Shown here: piece after piece, positions 17,714-25,063 of the stretch | Layout of the letters: every line of letters begins with the position of its first letter | How positions within the stretch are numbered: the stretch's first letter is position 1 | Notes under the pieces: generated by a model | Seen by the model: the letters and a program-made list of their open reading frames with translations, nothing else | Told to the model about the DNA's origin: nothing | Databases searched by the model: none | Position numbers and translations under genes: made by a program | Assembly: GCA_027493945.1 (NCBI GenBank) | Contig: JAOSJU010000002.1 | Span: 1 to 64,000, forward strand | Reading direction: 5' to 3' | Length of the DNA stretch: 64,000 nucleotides | Source of the DNA: Burkholderiaceae bacterium | GTDB lineage: Bacteria > Pseudomonadota > Gammaproteobacteria > Burkholderiales > Burkholderiaceae_E

Positions 17714-18067
17714 TCAAGCGGCTGCCAGGATCATGAACTCGGTCGCCTTCACGACCGGCCTGACGTGGGTTCTCTCGCGTTGAAGCTCCACCAGCCCGTA
17801 GCGCGACATCGTCTTCAAGGTGCGCGACAGATTGCCCGGTTGCCGTCCTGTGGCCTTGGCCAGAACCGCCATGGAATCGGGGTTGGTCTCCCGGATCACC
17901 TTCAGCAGCGCCCGGTTCTGATCGCTCAGCACTTCGGCCACCGACTTCATGGAAGTGAACCAGATCTTGGGCTCGCCCGGCTTAGGTTTGTACTGACCCT
18001 TGGCGATCGCAATCGCCCTCGCCCGGATCTGCTCCTGGGGCATTACGCCGATGACGATGGTCTTCAT
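17714..18067 (-). CDS. HTH antitoxin of the TumE-type pair (HVO_A0114-like)
   Basis: 117 residues. A winged helix-turn-helix is visible: QNRALLKVIRETNPDSMAVLA then GRQPGNLSRTLKTMSRYGLV, matching HVO_A0114-type DNA-binding proteins, which pair with TumE toxins. The ATG at 18067 overlaps the toxin stop (ATGA), so the toxin gene comes first. It probably represses the operon. It is intact. Confidence 0.75.
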   Translation of the reverse strand: MKTIVIGVMPQEQIRARAIAIAKGQYKPKPGEPKIWFTSMKSVAEVLSDQNRALLKVIRETNPDSMAVLAKATGRQPGNLSRTLKTMSRYGLVELQRERTHVRPVVKATEFMILAAA

Positions 18068-18430
18068 TGCTGTGCTTCCTCGATGACGCGATCCACCTCT
18101 GCGAAGAAGTCCTTCAACAGCCGGTGCGCCAATTCGAACACGTAGGGCACACCTTTGTCGCTCGCGGTCCGGTGACGATGGTCGTAGGGCAGGCGCCGCC
18201 CGGCGAACTTGAACTTCTTCGGCGGCTTCACCGCATGCGCGTTGTCGTAGCCCGAGGACTCGGGTGCCGTACCTGTCGTGCAGCGTCAGGCTGTACCTGA
18301 TGCCGTGGTGAGCATGCTCCGACGGCGGGATTCGCCGTACCTCGATCTTGATCCAGTAGCCGCCCTCTTGCTCCAGGATGCTGCCGCACCGATCGAGGAG
18401 CGTGTCGAGGCCGACGTCAGGACTGTTCAT
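18064..18430 (-). CDS. TumE-family toxin, one apparent frameshift
   Basis: The first part, LLDRCGSILEQEGGYWIKIEV...LTLHDRYGTRVLG, is in one frame. After CTCGGG (about 18250-18256) the protein continues in the next frame as YDNAHAVKPPKKFKF...LPYDHRH and ends KDFFAEVDRVIEEAQQ at the antitoxin start. Removing one G gives a 121-residue TumE protein, the family size. The extra base lies before CGAG on the plus strand, the same context as several errors in essential genes, so the gene may be intact in the organism. Confidence 0.7.
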
Positions 18431-18853
18431 CGGATGCCGACTATATCATCTGTTGATAACCTGCACATACCTTGCCTTCCGCATCCCCAACCGGATGTCG
18501 GCAGTGGACAGTACAGCCGCCGGCCGCCGGCTTCCGCTGGCGGGCCGTCACCGATCCTGAGGAGCCGTTCAGGTTTTCAGACGGCATGCCTGATATGCAG
18601 CGGTAGCGTTCAGCCGATCTCGACCATCGTAGTTACGGTGTCGGCCACCGACCGGTCATTCAGGAATCCAAGAGCCCGCGGCACCAACGACCGGTCTTGC
18701 GGAACAGCCGACACAAGACGTCGCCGGGGCACGACGACAGTTGCTTCAGGACCGCCAAGGCAATCGCTGCCGACGCCGTCCCGCGTGGAGCCGCCGAGCA
18801 AATGTCTGCCGCTCAAAGGCGCCAAGTGGCGCGCCCGACCCCACAAATGCCAT
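18431..18853. other. Gene-free stretch
   Basis: I see no gene, repeat or promoter that I would defend here. The plus-strand frame of the next gene is open but has no family-like sequence before about 18960. Confidence 0.4.
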
Positions 18854-19357
18854 ATGCTGATCGCACGGTCAGATCGTCTCCGCGAGCAGGCGCACATCCC
18901 TGCGTCGATCGAAAATGGTCGCGACGACCCGCTGCGTGCTGGCGTTGTTCGCCGCGCAGGTTCGAAGACGATTGGAGCCCCGAACCGCACTCACTTGGTC
19001 GCTGGCGGCGTCACGATCGATGCGATCGAACTCAACAAAGACCAGTCTGAGGGCTATTGGTTCAAGGTCATCGGGCACGAGAAAGGAGACCTGTTCGAGT
19101 TACTCGCTCGGCTCGTCACCAGGATGCGCCAAGGACTCGCATGCACGCACCTCGAAGAGGACGCGTACGGACTGCAAATCAACGACCGTGGCATCGTTCG
19201 CGCCAGAATCGAGAGCGACGCCGATGGCAAGACCGATATGCCAGTGGTCGTGATCGACGGCCGCAACATCTCCTGGGACGAGTTCGGCCGCATGGTGGCG
19301 ACCTACACGGGCTTCCAGTTCAAGCTCGAACTGCGCGACCTCAGCGACGATATCTGA
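18854..19357 (+). CDS. Conserved hypothetical protein (DUF7713-like)
   Basis: About 167 residues from ATG 18854; the first 45 or so look non-native, so the gene may have lost its own N-terminus. The conserved body begins around NRTHLVAGGVTIDAIELNKD and includes GYWFKVIGHEKGDLFELLARLV, an acidic EEDAYGLQINDRGIVRARIE and MPVVVIDGRNISWDEFGRM. I recognise it tentatively as the DUF7713 family; the function is unknown. It is followed 22 bp later by another uncharacterised gene whose end is duplicated at the window start. Confidence 0.55.
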   Translation: MLIARSDRLREQAHIPASIENGRDDPLRAGVVRRAGSKTIGAPNRTHLVAGGVTIDAIELNKDQSEGYWFKVIGHEKGDLFELLARLVTRMRQGLACTHLEEDAYGLQINDRGIVRARIESDADGKTDMPVVVIDGRNISWDEFGRMVATYTGFQFKLELRDLSDDI

Positions 19358-19379
19358 GCGTTGCGCAAGGGGATCAGCA

Positions 19380-20180
19380 ATGGTACGCAAGACTCGTCGT
19401 GGCCCGCCGGCACAAGACCCCCTGGATCTCGACAGCATCCTGCAAGCGCTGCGCGGCGACGACGCGCTCGTCATCCTGCGCCGGCTTGCCGATCGCGATC
19501 CGAAATGGGCCAAGGTCATCGAGACCATGGCCAGGGACCTGCTCAGCGCGGTCGATGCCGATGATGTGGCGGCGGAAGTCCTGGCCGAACTGGAGTCGTT
19601 GAGTGTCGAGGACGTGTGGGACCGCGCCGGGCCCCGGCGCGACGGCTATTCGGATCCCGGCGACGTGGCCGCCGAGATGATCGACGAGGCGCTTGCGCCG
19701 TACGCCCACGAAATCGAGCGATTGATCGGCTCGGGTATGCAGGTGCCGGCCGATGGTCTTTTCCGCGGCCTCCTCCGTGGCATCTACGACTTCGGCACGG
19801 CGTCGGCGACGCCATTCCGCGAAGAAGCCGCCGACTCGGTCAAGGACCAGTTCGGCGCCGCACTGTTGAACTGGCGCAAGAGCCTGCCCGGTCACGCGAC
19901 GCGACCGCCACGCGACGCGACCGCAGCTCGACGCATTCCTCGCCATGTTCTGTCCCAAGTGGGCGGAATTCTCGCGCCAGATGCTGCGGAGGATGCGCTG
20001 AGCCGCGAGGTATCGCGCCGCCATGATGACGAACAGACGCACATGCCTGGGACAGGTACTGATCGGATGTGGCTCTCGCAGGGCGAGATGCCGCGGCGGA
20101 GCATCTCGCCCATCGTCTCGCCAACGACACCCGCAAGCGACCGGTCGGCGACATTCCCTGATGGGAACGGATCGCGGTGA
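19380..20180 (+). pseudogene. Conserved hypothetical gene, frameshifted by a 16-bp tandem duplication
   Basis: The native frame runs to about 19910: DSILQALRGDDALVILRRLADRD, acidic helices, VEDVWDRAGPRRDGY, GLFRGLLRGIYDF. At 19895-19925 the 16-mer CCACGCGACGCGACCG is inserted next to an identical block. Sixteen is not a multiple of three, so the last 20 or so native residues are replaced by an unrelated tail to 20180. The copy at the window start lacks the insertion and ends normally. Function is unknown. The gene lies downstream of the DUF7713-like gene, suggesting a two-gene module. Confidence 0.7.
19740..20090. repeat. Segmental duplication, copy 2 (partner 1-330)
   Basis: Direct repeat of the window start, about 19.7 kb away. 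The partner lies two bases short of an exact start-to-start match. Copy 2 differs by the 16-bp tandem duplication and scattered substitutions after the stop codon. Confidence 0.9.
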
Positions 20181-20253
20181 AGCGGCCGTTCGGCCGACTG
20201 GAGACGCGGAACGCGTCGGGCGTTCGTGGAAAAGCGAGCTTCGTGGTATCTTT

Positions 20254-20268
20254 GTAATACGGTAATAC
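20254..20268 (+). promoter_or_regulatory. Direct-repeat operator of the RHH-PIN pair
   Basis: GTAATAC at 20254-20260 and 20262-20268 (8-bp period) lies just before GGGAG and ATG 20281. Adjacent short direct repeats are typical RHH-dimer sites, and the second repeat can also serve as the -10. Confidence 0.5.
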
Positions 20269-20280
20269 ACGGGAGTCGTC

Positions 20281-20520
20281 ATGGCTGTCTCCGTCCGCCT
20301 CGATCCCTTGATCGAAGCGAAGCTCACGCAGCAGGCCGCTTTGCTCGGCGTCACGAAGTCGGAGTTCATCAAGGACGCGCTCGAGCGCGTGTTGGGCATG
20401 AAGAACCCTGCCACGTTGCTGAGGCAAGTGCGCAAAGCCGGCAAGATGGGCAGACCGGCAGCTTCGGCCAGAGTGTCGGTGTCAATGAAGGCCAAGCTGC
20501 GTGCGAAACGTCCTGATTGA
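20281..20520 (+). CDS. CopG-type ribbon-helix-helix antitoxin
   Basis: 79 residues. MAVSVRLDPLIEAKLTQQAALLGVTKSEFIKDALERVL is a complete RHH fold (strand, helix, helix; given here in order). A basic C-terminal tail follows. It overlaps the PIN gene by 20 bp. Expected to bind the GTAATAC repeats just upstream. Confidence 0.85.
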   Translation: MAVSVRLDPLIEAKLTQQAALLGVTKSEFIKDALERVLGMKNPATLLRQVRKAGKMGRPAASARVSVSMKAKLRAKRPD

Positions 20521-20920
20521 CGCCGGTCCGCTGGTCGCGCTGTTCGCGACGGACGACAAGCATCACGCGCGCTATGACGCTCTGGTGACGGAGTTGTCCG
20601 CGGGTGGCCTCAGGCTGGCGACTACATGGCCTTGTGTGGTTGAAGCGTCGTATGTCCTCGACGCCCCCTGGCGCTTCGAACTGCTCGCGTGGATCGAACA
20701 GGGCGGCGTGCAGATTTATCCGTTCGAAGCGTTCCACCTGTCGGTGATGCTGCCGTGGATGCGGCGATACCACGAGAAGCACAAGCGGGAGATGGATCTG
20801 GCCGACGCGTCGCTGCTGTGGCTTGCTCATGAAACCGGGCTGCGGGAGATCATGACGATCGACGTCAATGATTTCGCCCGCTACCGCCTGCCCGGTGGCG
20901 ATGCGCTGACCTTGCTTTGA
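20501..20920 (+). CDS. PIN-domain toxin
   Basis: 139 residues. NVLIDAGPLVALF (first aspartate), CVVEASYVL (glutamate), DLADASLLWL (acidic pair) and IMTIDVNDF (last aspartate) give a complete PIN active site. The start is GTG 20501 inside the antitoxin gene; the RNLL-like start VRNVLIDAG fits the family. It is the last gene of its unit before the arm boxes at 21328. Confidence 0.85.
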   Translation: MRNVLIDAGPLVALFATDDKHHARYDALVTELSAGGLRLATTWPCVVEASYVLDAPWRFELLAWIEQGGVQIYPFEAFHLSVMLPWMRRYHEKHKREMDLADASLLWLAHETGLREIMTIDVNDFARYRLPGGDALTLL

Positions 20921-21327
20921 CGGCGAACTCGACACCGGGGCGCGATGCGCGTCCCGCGCCTGCGGTTTCGGTATCGCGAACTCCGGCTGCCATCTGCCGA
21001 TGTCTGCCTGCGTCTGCATGGCCTCGTTCCGCTGAGCGATGTGCTGCCCGCCACGGCGCTCGCCCATGCGGCGGATGTCCAACGCATTGCGGGCATTCAA
21101 TACCCAGTGGCCGTGGGCTCCGTACGACTCGGGAATGAAAGGTCGCCGGGGGTCGGCCGTTGTCGGCTGCCACGGGCGGATCGACGGTCGCAGAGAGGCT
21201 GCCGTTGATGATGTAGTTCGATAGATCAACGACAAGCAAGTTGTCTCGTCCCCTGCCCTTCCATTCCCTTGCGCGGCACGACGAAACACCACGCACCGTG
21301 CGCGCTATCTGCCCGGGAGCAGGCAGA
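20921..21327. other. Gene-free stretch
   Basis: About 400 bp with no supportable gene. Minus-strand scraps such as NLLVVDLSNYIINGSL (around 21200-21250) suggest decayed coding sequence of unknown origin. Confidence 0.3.
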
Positions 21328-21590
21328 TTTACCGTCATCAGCCCCAATCCGTCGATCGCCCGGAAACCCGCATGGATGCTGGACCTTGCGCCCGGAATTT
21401 ACCGTCAACTTGGGAATCGGTCTGACGGTAAATTTCTCGCGGCGGCTCGACGCGACGTTTTCACCGTCAGAATTACCGTCAGATTGAAGGGCATCCCGGC
21501 GATAGATCTCGATAGTCCTCGACAGACATTCGTCCATCGAATCAACGCGTTCGGTCCAGTTTCCGATGGTCCTCGATAGACCTCGAAAGA
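21328..21590. repeat. Arm boxes left of core G (module F)
   Basis: TTTACCGTCA at 21328 and 21398, an inverted copy TGACGGTAAA at 21423, and a tandem pair TTCACCGTCA/ATTACCGTCA near 21460-21481 (12-bp period). CGATAGATCTCGATAGTCC-type boxes follow at 21500-21525 and 21570-21590. This is the only place where boxes lie on both sides of a core, so 21328-21928 resembles a complete attP rather than a half site. No intact core occurs within F. Confidence 0.7.
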
Positions 21591-21595
21591 TCGAA

Positions 21596-21928
21596 CCCTA
21601 CTCCCACTCAATCATCAACGGCTCTTGCAAGCCGTTGATTTGCTTGGCCAGCGCGTCGAGCCGCGCTGGTTTTACCGTCAGATGTACCGCCACTTCGAGT
21701 GGGATCCCCTCGCGCAGCTTTCACCATCAATCGACATCTATCGAGAACAGTCGGTGCGTCCACGATAGCCAGCTTTCGAGATCTATCACGGTCTATCGAT
21801 TCCTCGCACGCGATCTCTGACGCGCAAGCAGAAGATCTACCCCCTCGAGGAGAGATCAAGAAGACGCTGGCATCAAACGCGTTAAGTCGTTGTCGCATCG
21901 CGGTTTTCTGGCACATTTTTTACCGTCA
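21596..21928. repeat. Attachment-like module G, full length
   Basis: Core CCCTACTCCCACTCAATC at 21596, perfect arms ATCAACGGCT (21614-21623) and AGCCGTTGAT (21630-21639) around spacer CTTGCA, the same spacer as module A. TTTACCGTCA (21671) and TGTACCGCCA have a 12-bp period. CTATCGA-type boxes lie in 21730-21800 and the distal TTTACCGTCA at 21919. HigA copy 4 ends 26 bp to the right. Confidence 0.8.
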
Positions 21929-21954
21929 CAACGGTCCCGCTCGAAAACGGAAGG

Positions 21955-22275
21955 TCAGTGCGCATCCGCCGTCTGCTCCATTGCTTCCTTCCATGGCCTG
22001 ATCTTCGCGAGCGTCTTCGCGAGGCCCGCCTTCGCGACCTCGGTATCGTAGTCGGCCTGCAGGCGCAGCCACCAGCCATCGGAAAGCCCGAAGAAGCGGC
22101 ACCGCCGCAGATCGGTGTCGGCGGTGACGGCGCGCTTGCCGGCGACGATCTCACCGATGCGCCGCGCGGGCACGCCGATCTCCTTTGCCAGGCGGTAGTT
22201 GCTCATGCCCAGCGGCTTCAAGAACTCCTCGGCGAGCATCTCGCCGGGCGACACCGGCTTGAGTTTCCTGGTCAT
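21955..22275 (-). CDS. higA: HigA antitoxin, copy 4 (orphan)
   Basis: 106 residues, nearly identical to copy 3 (7862): VSPGEMLAEEFLKPLGMS and EIGVPARRIGEIVAGKRAVTADT. The partner toxin is only a fragment upstream, and the usual higB promoter is lost, so expression is uncertain. An orphan antitoxin of this type could neutralise the copy-3 toxin. Confidence 0.88.
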   Translation of the reverse strand: MTRKLKPVSPGEMLAEEFLKPLGMSNYRLAKEIGVPARRIGEIVAGKRAVTADTDLRRCRFFGLSDGWWLRLQADYDTEVAKAGLAKTLAKIRPWKEAMEQTADAH

Positions 22276-22286
22276 CTCGTCTTGCC

Positions 22287-22400
22287 TCAGCGATGGTCCA
22301 CGATCTCGACGTCCTCTGCATCGGCTCTCGTGCAGCGAAAGAAGAATGCGGAACTGGGCTGTCCAGCGAAGGACAACCCGTGCAGCGTCGCGTCAGCCGT
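22287..22400 (-). pseudogene. HigB toxin remnant
   Basis: Minus-strand sequence just upstream of higA copy 4 matches the 3' end of higB copy 3 (8194-8250) for about 60 bp, including codons for VEIVDH-like residues and a CxRW-type segment. It then degrades and stops at the ABC permease gene. The active-site region is gone. Confidence 0.65.
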
Positions 22401-22404
22401 GACG

Positions 22405-23172
22405 CTACCGCCGAAGCGTCCGCCGGTGCAGCAGCAATGCGAGCCACCCGAACGCCATTGTGAAGCCCGTCAGCGCTGCGGCGTCCAAGGCCACGGACCA
22501 GTGCGGCGCCGCGCCGAAGCCCACCCGCATGAGATCGGCGCAGTACGACAGCGGCGACAGCGGCGACAGCCACTGGCCCCACATCGGCATCTGATCGTGT
22601 GGCACGAACACCCCGCTGATGAAGATCAGCGGCAGCCGCACGAGGTTGGACAGCATCATCACCTGCGACGGCGTGTCGGTGGCGGGGGCCGCCAGCAGCA
22701 CACCCAGGGTCGCGAAGGCGAGCGCGCCCAGCAGCCATCCCGCGATGAGCGCGATCGGATCGACGACCGCGGCACTGGTCAGCGCAACGCCGCCCGTCAG
22801 AGGAAGCAGCGCCAGCAGGGCACCGAAGGCTGCGCCGGCCCCGGTATCACCGGCCAGGATCGCGCCGAGCGACGCGGGCGACGTCACCAGCCGCTCATAG
22901 GTGCGCGCCTGCCGCTCCCAGGGCGTGACCAGCGGCCCCACGGCCGAGGCGGTGAAGAAGAGCGCCATCGCGACGATGCCCGGCACCAACGTGGCCGGCG
23001 GCGCGTCGTGGCCGGCGGCGAACGCAAGGTAGAAGAAGAGCGGGAAGACGATCCCGAACGTGATCACCGGCCCCTTGAGGTAGTAGACGCGCGCGTTCTT
23101 CTTCCCGATCGCCCAGGCGCAGCGCAACTGCAGGCGCCAGGCGTCGACACGACCAGCGTCACCGCCGTGCAT
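22405..23172 (-). CDS. ABC-2 type transporter permease
   Basis: 255 residues from ATG 23172. About six hydrophobic segments, for example ITFGIVFPLFFYLAFAAG, IVAMALFFTASAVG, ALLALLPLTGG and LIAGWLLGALAFATLGVLL, with the ABC-2 signature LPLIFISGVFVP and a final LSPLSYCADLMR. It overlaps the ATPase gene by 14 bp, so one transporter is made from both. The substrate is unknown. It is the last gene of a five-gene minus-strand operon. Confidence 0.88.
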   Translation of the reverse strand: MHGGDAGRVDAWRLQLRCAWAIGKKNARVYYLKGPVITFGIVFPLFFYLAFAAGHDAPPATLVPGIVAMALFFTASAVGPLVTPWERQARTYERLVTSPASLGAILAGDTGAGAAFGALLALLPLTGGVALTSAAVVDPIALIAGWLLGALAFATLGVLLAAPATDTPSQVMMLSNLVRLPLIFISGVFVPHDQMPMWGQWLSPLSPLSYCADLMRVGFGAAPHWSVALDAAALTGFTMAFGWLALLLHRRTLRR

Positions 23173-24121
23173 CGTCGTTCCCGGTGATCGAGACGAACAC
23201 ATCCTCGAGCGAGGGCTCGAGCGTATTCAGGCTGGCCAGCTCCAGGCCGAGGGCGGCACAGCGCACCGCGATGTGCTGGGCGAGCGGTCCGGGCTCGGCG
23301 GCGTAGACGCGCCAGCCGGCGGGCAATGGTGCCGTCTCGATGTCGATCCCGGGCAGGACGGTGGCAGGGTCGGGCACCGTGCCCGTGAAGGTCGCGACGA
23401 CCGAACGGCGCGACGCGACGCGGCGGCGCAGCGCGGCCGGCGTGTCGATCGCCGCCAGCCGGCCCTCGCGCAGGATGCCCACGCGGTGGCACAGCGTCTC
23501 GGCCTCGGCCATGTTGTGCGTCGTCAGCAGCACCGTCATGCCGCGCTCGTGGTTCAGCCGCGCCACCACGTCGCGGATCAGGTGCGCGCTGGCCACGTCC
23601 AGGCCCGACGTCGGCTCGTCGAGGAAAAGGACCGAAGGTTCGCTCACCAGTGCCATGCACAGCATTAGGCGTTGGCGCAGGCCCTTGGACAGCTCGCGCC
23701 CCCGCTGCGCGGCGCGGCCGTCGAGGCCGAACGCGGCCAGCAGTTCGCGGCAGCGGTGCTCGCGCTCGCTGCGCGGCACGCCGTGCAGTTCGGCCATCAG
23801 CAGCACATTGTGGTGCACGCTCAGGTCGGCGTAGACGTTGGCCTCCTCGGGCACCACGCCGATGTGTCGTCGCGCCCCGCACGGTTCGACGGCCACGTCG
23901 ATGCCCTCGACCCGTGCGCGGCCCGCCGTCGGTGCGAGATAGCCGGTCAGCATGCGCACGGTCGTGCTCTTGCCGGCCCCGTTGGGCCCGAGCAGGCCGA
24001 AGATCTCGCCGTCCGAGACGGTGAAGTCGATGCGGTCGACCGCCAGGCGATCGCCGAAGCGCCGTGTCAGTCCCTCGGCTGCCAGAGCGGCTGTTTCGGA
24101 CCCGGGGGCGCCGAGGTTCAC
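23159..24121 (-). CDS. ABC transporter ATP-binding protein
   Basis: 320 residues. Walker A GPNGAGKST (about residue 45), Q-loop region VVPEEANVY, signature LSKGLRQR (family LSGG variant), Walker B LFLDEPTSGLD and switch histidine TTHNMAEAE are all present, followed by a C-terminal extension typical of ABC-2 exporters. The GTG start overlaps the stop of the upstream gene (GTGA), giving tight coupling. Confidence 0.92.
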   Translation of the reverse strand: MNLGAPGSETAALAAEGLTRRFGDRLAVDRIDFTVSDGEIFGLLGPNGAGKSTTVRMLTGYLAPTAGRARVEGIDVAVEPCGARRHIGVVPEEANVYADLSVHHNVLLMAELHGVPRSEREHRCRELLAAFGLDGRAAQRGRELSKGLRQRLMLCMALVSEPSVLFLDEPTSGLDVASAHLIRDVVARLNHERGMTVLLTTHNMAEAETLCHRVGILREGRLAAIDTPAALRRRVASRRSVVATFTGTVPDPATVLPGIDIETAPLPAGWRVYAAEPGPLAQHIAVRCAALGLELASLNTLEPSLEDVFVSITGNDDARR

Positions 24122-25052
24122 TCGCGTTCGAGCTCCAGGTAAACGCGGCTGGCGTTGCCGGGCATCAGCTCGGCGGCGTTGAGCAGATGCGCGAACGCAC
24201 CCGCGTCGAAGCTCTTGATCGCCGCACTCATGTCGACACCCTCGTCGACAGCCCGCTTCATGTGCGCGCGCAGCGCCGTCAGATAGTCACGGGTCTCGCG
24301 CCGTGCCGGTCCAGAGAACAGACCCTGCCGTGACCGGGCACGATGCGTTCGGGGTTCAGCGCCTCGATCGCCGCGAACGTATCGAGCCAGGCCTTGGTCC
24401 GGCTCATCGGCAGCACGCCGAGCAGGCGGTCGACGTAGATGACGTCGCCGCTGAAGAGCACGCGTTGCGCCGGCAGCCAGACGATCGTGTCGCCGGGAGT
24501 GTGCGCGCCGCCGCGATGCTTGAGTTCGACAACGACGCCGCCCAAGTCGAGACGCTCGTCGCGGCCGCGCAGCCAGCGCGTCGGCAGGGTCGGCGCGGTG
24601 CCGTCGGCCTTCGGGCCAAGCACGGCACGCAGCGCCTGCAGCTGGTCGTTGCCGCGGTCGCGCATGTCGGCCTCGGCGCCAGCGTGGGCGATCAGCTCGG
24701 CGCCTTGTGCCTGGAAATAGCCGTTGCCCAGCCAGCGATGGTCCCGGCCGCCGGTGTTGATCACCCAGCGCACGGGCTGCGTCGTCACGCGACGCACCGC
24801 CTCGTGGATCTGGCGCGCCCCCTCGAAGGTCGCGCCGCCGTCGATCAGCAGCGCGCCTGCCGGCGTGATGACCAGGCCGACATTTGCATTGAGCCCTTCG
24901 TTGGCGGGCGTGCGTGCGCCCATCTCGCCGATGAACGCATACACGCTGTCGGCCACACGCTCGAAACGAACTTCGGCCGCGCGCGCCGCCGTCGCGGCGA
25001 ACAGGGCCACCAGTACGAGCGCCATGGGAACCCTGTGCAGCGCAAGGCGCAT
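24118..25052 (-). CDS. Secreted metallo-beta-lactamase-fold protein, one apparent frameshift
   Basis: A signal peptide (LVLVALFAATAARA) is followed by VADSVYAFIG, ITPAGALLIDGGAT, and NTGGRDHRWLGNGYF where the canonical HxHxDH should be; only the final DH is kept. GGAHTPGD, LFSGDVIYVD and IVPGHGRV follow. Near 24303-24310 the frame changes; one added base gives RETRDYLTALRAH...VYLELERE and a 311-residue protein whose stop overlaps the ATPase start. The changed metal site resembles some periplasmic MBL-fold relatives, but altered activity is inference. ATG 25052 is chosen for the AAAGGA site. Confidence 0.7.
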
Positions 25053-25063
25053 CGTGGTTCCTT

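Noticed and set aside
20369..21292. Minus-strand frame of 307 codons over the RHH-PIN pair
   Set aside because: Mostly antisense to two clear genes; the remaining part (20921-21292) has no recognisable family.
1273..21640. Modules as a CRISPR array or integron attC array
   Set aside because: Spacing is 1-7 kb, units hold genes, and the sites lack the R and L boxes (GTTRRRY) of attC. The fixed TTTACCGTCA boxes fit arm-type integrase sites better.
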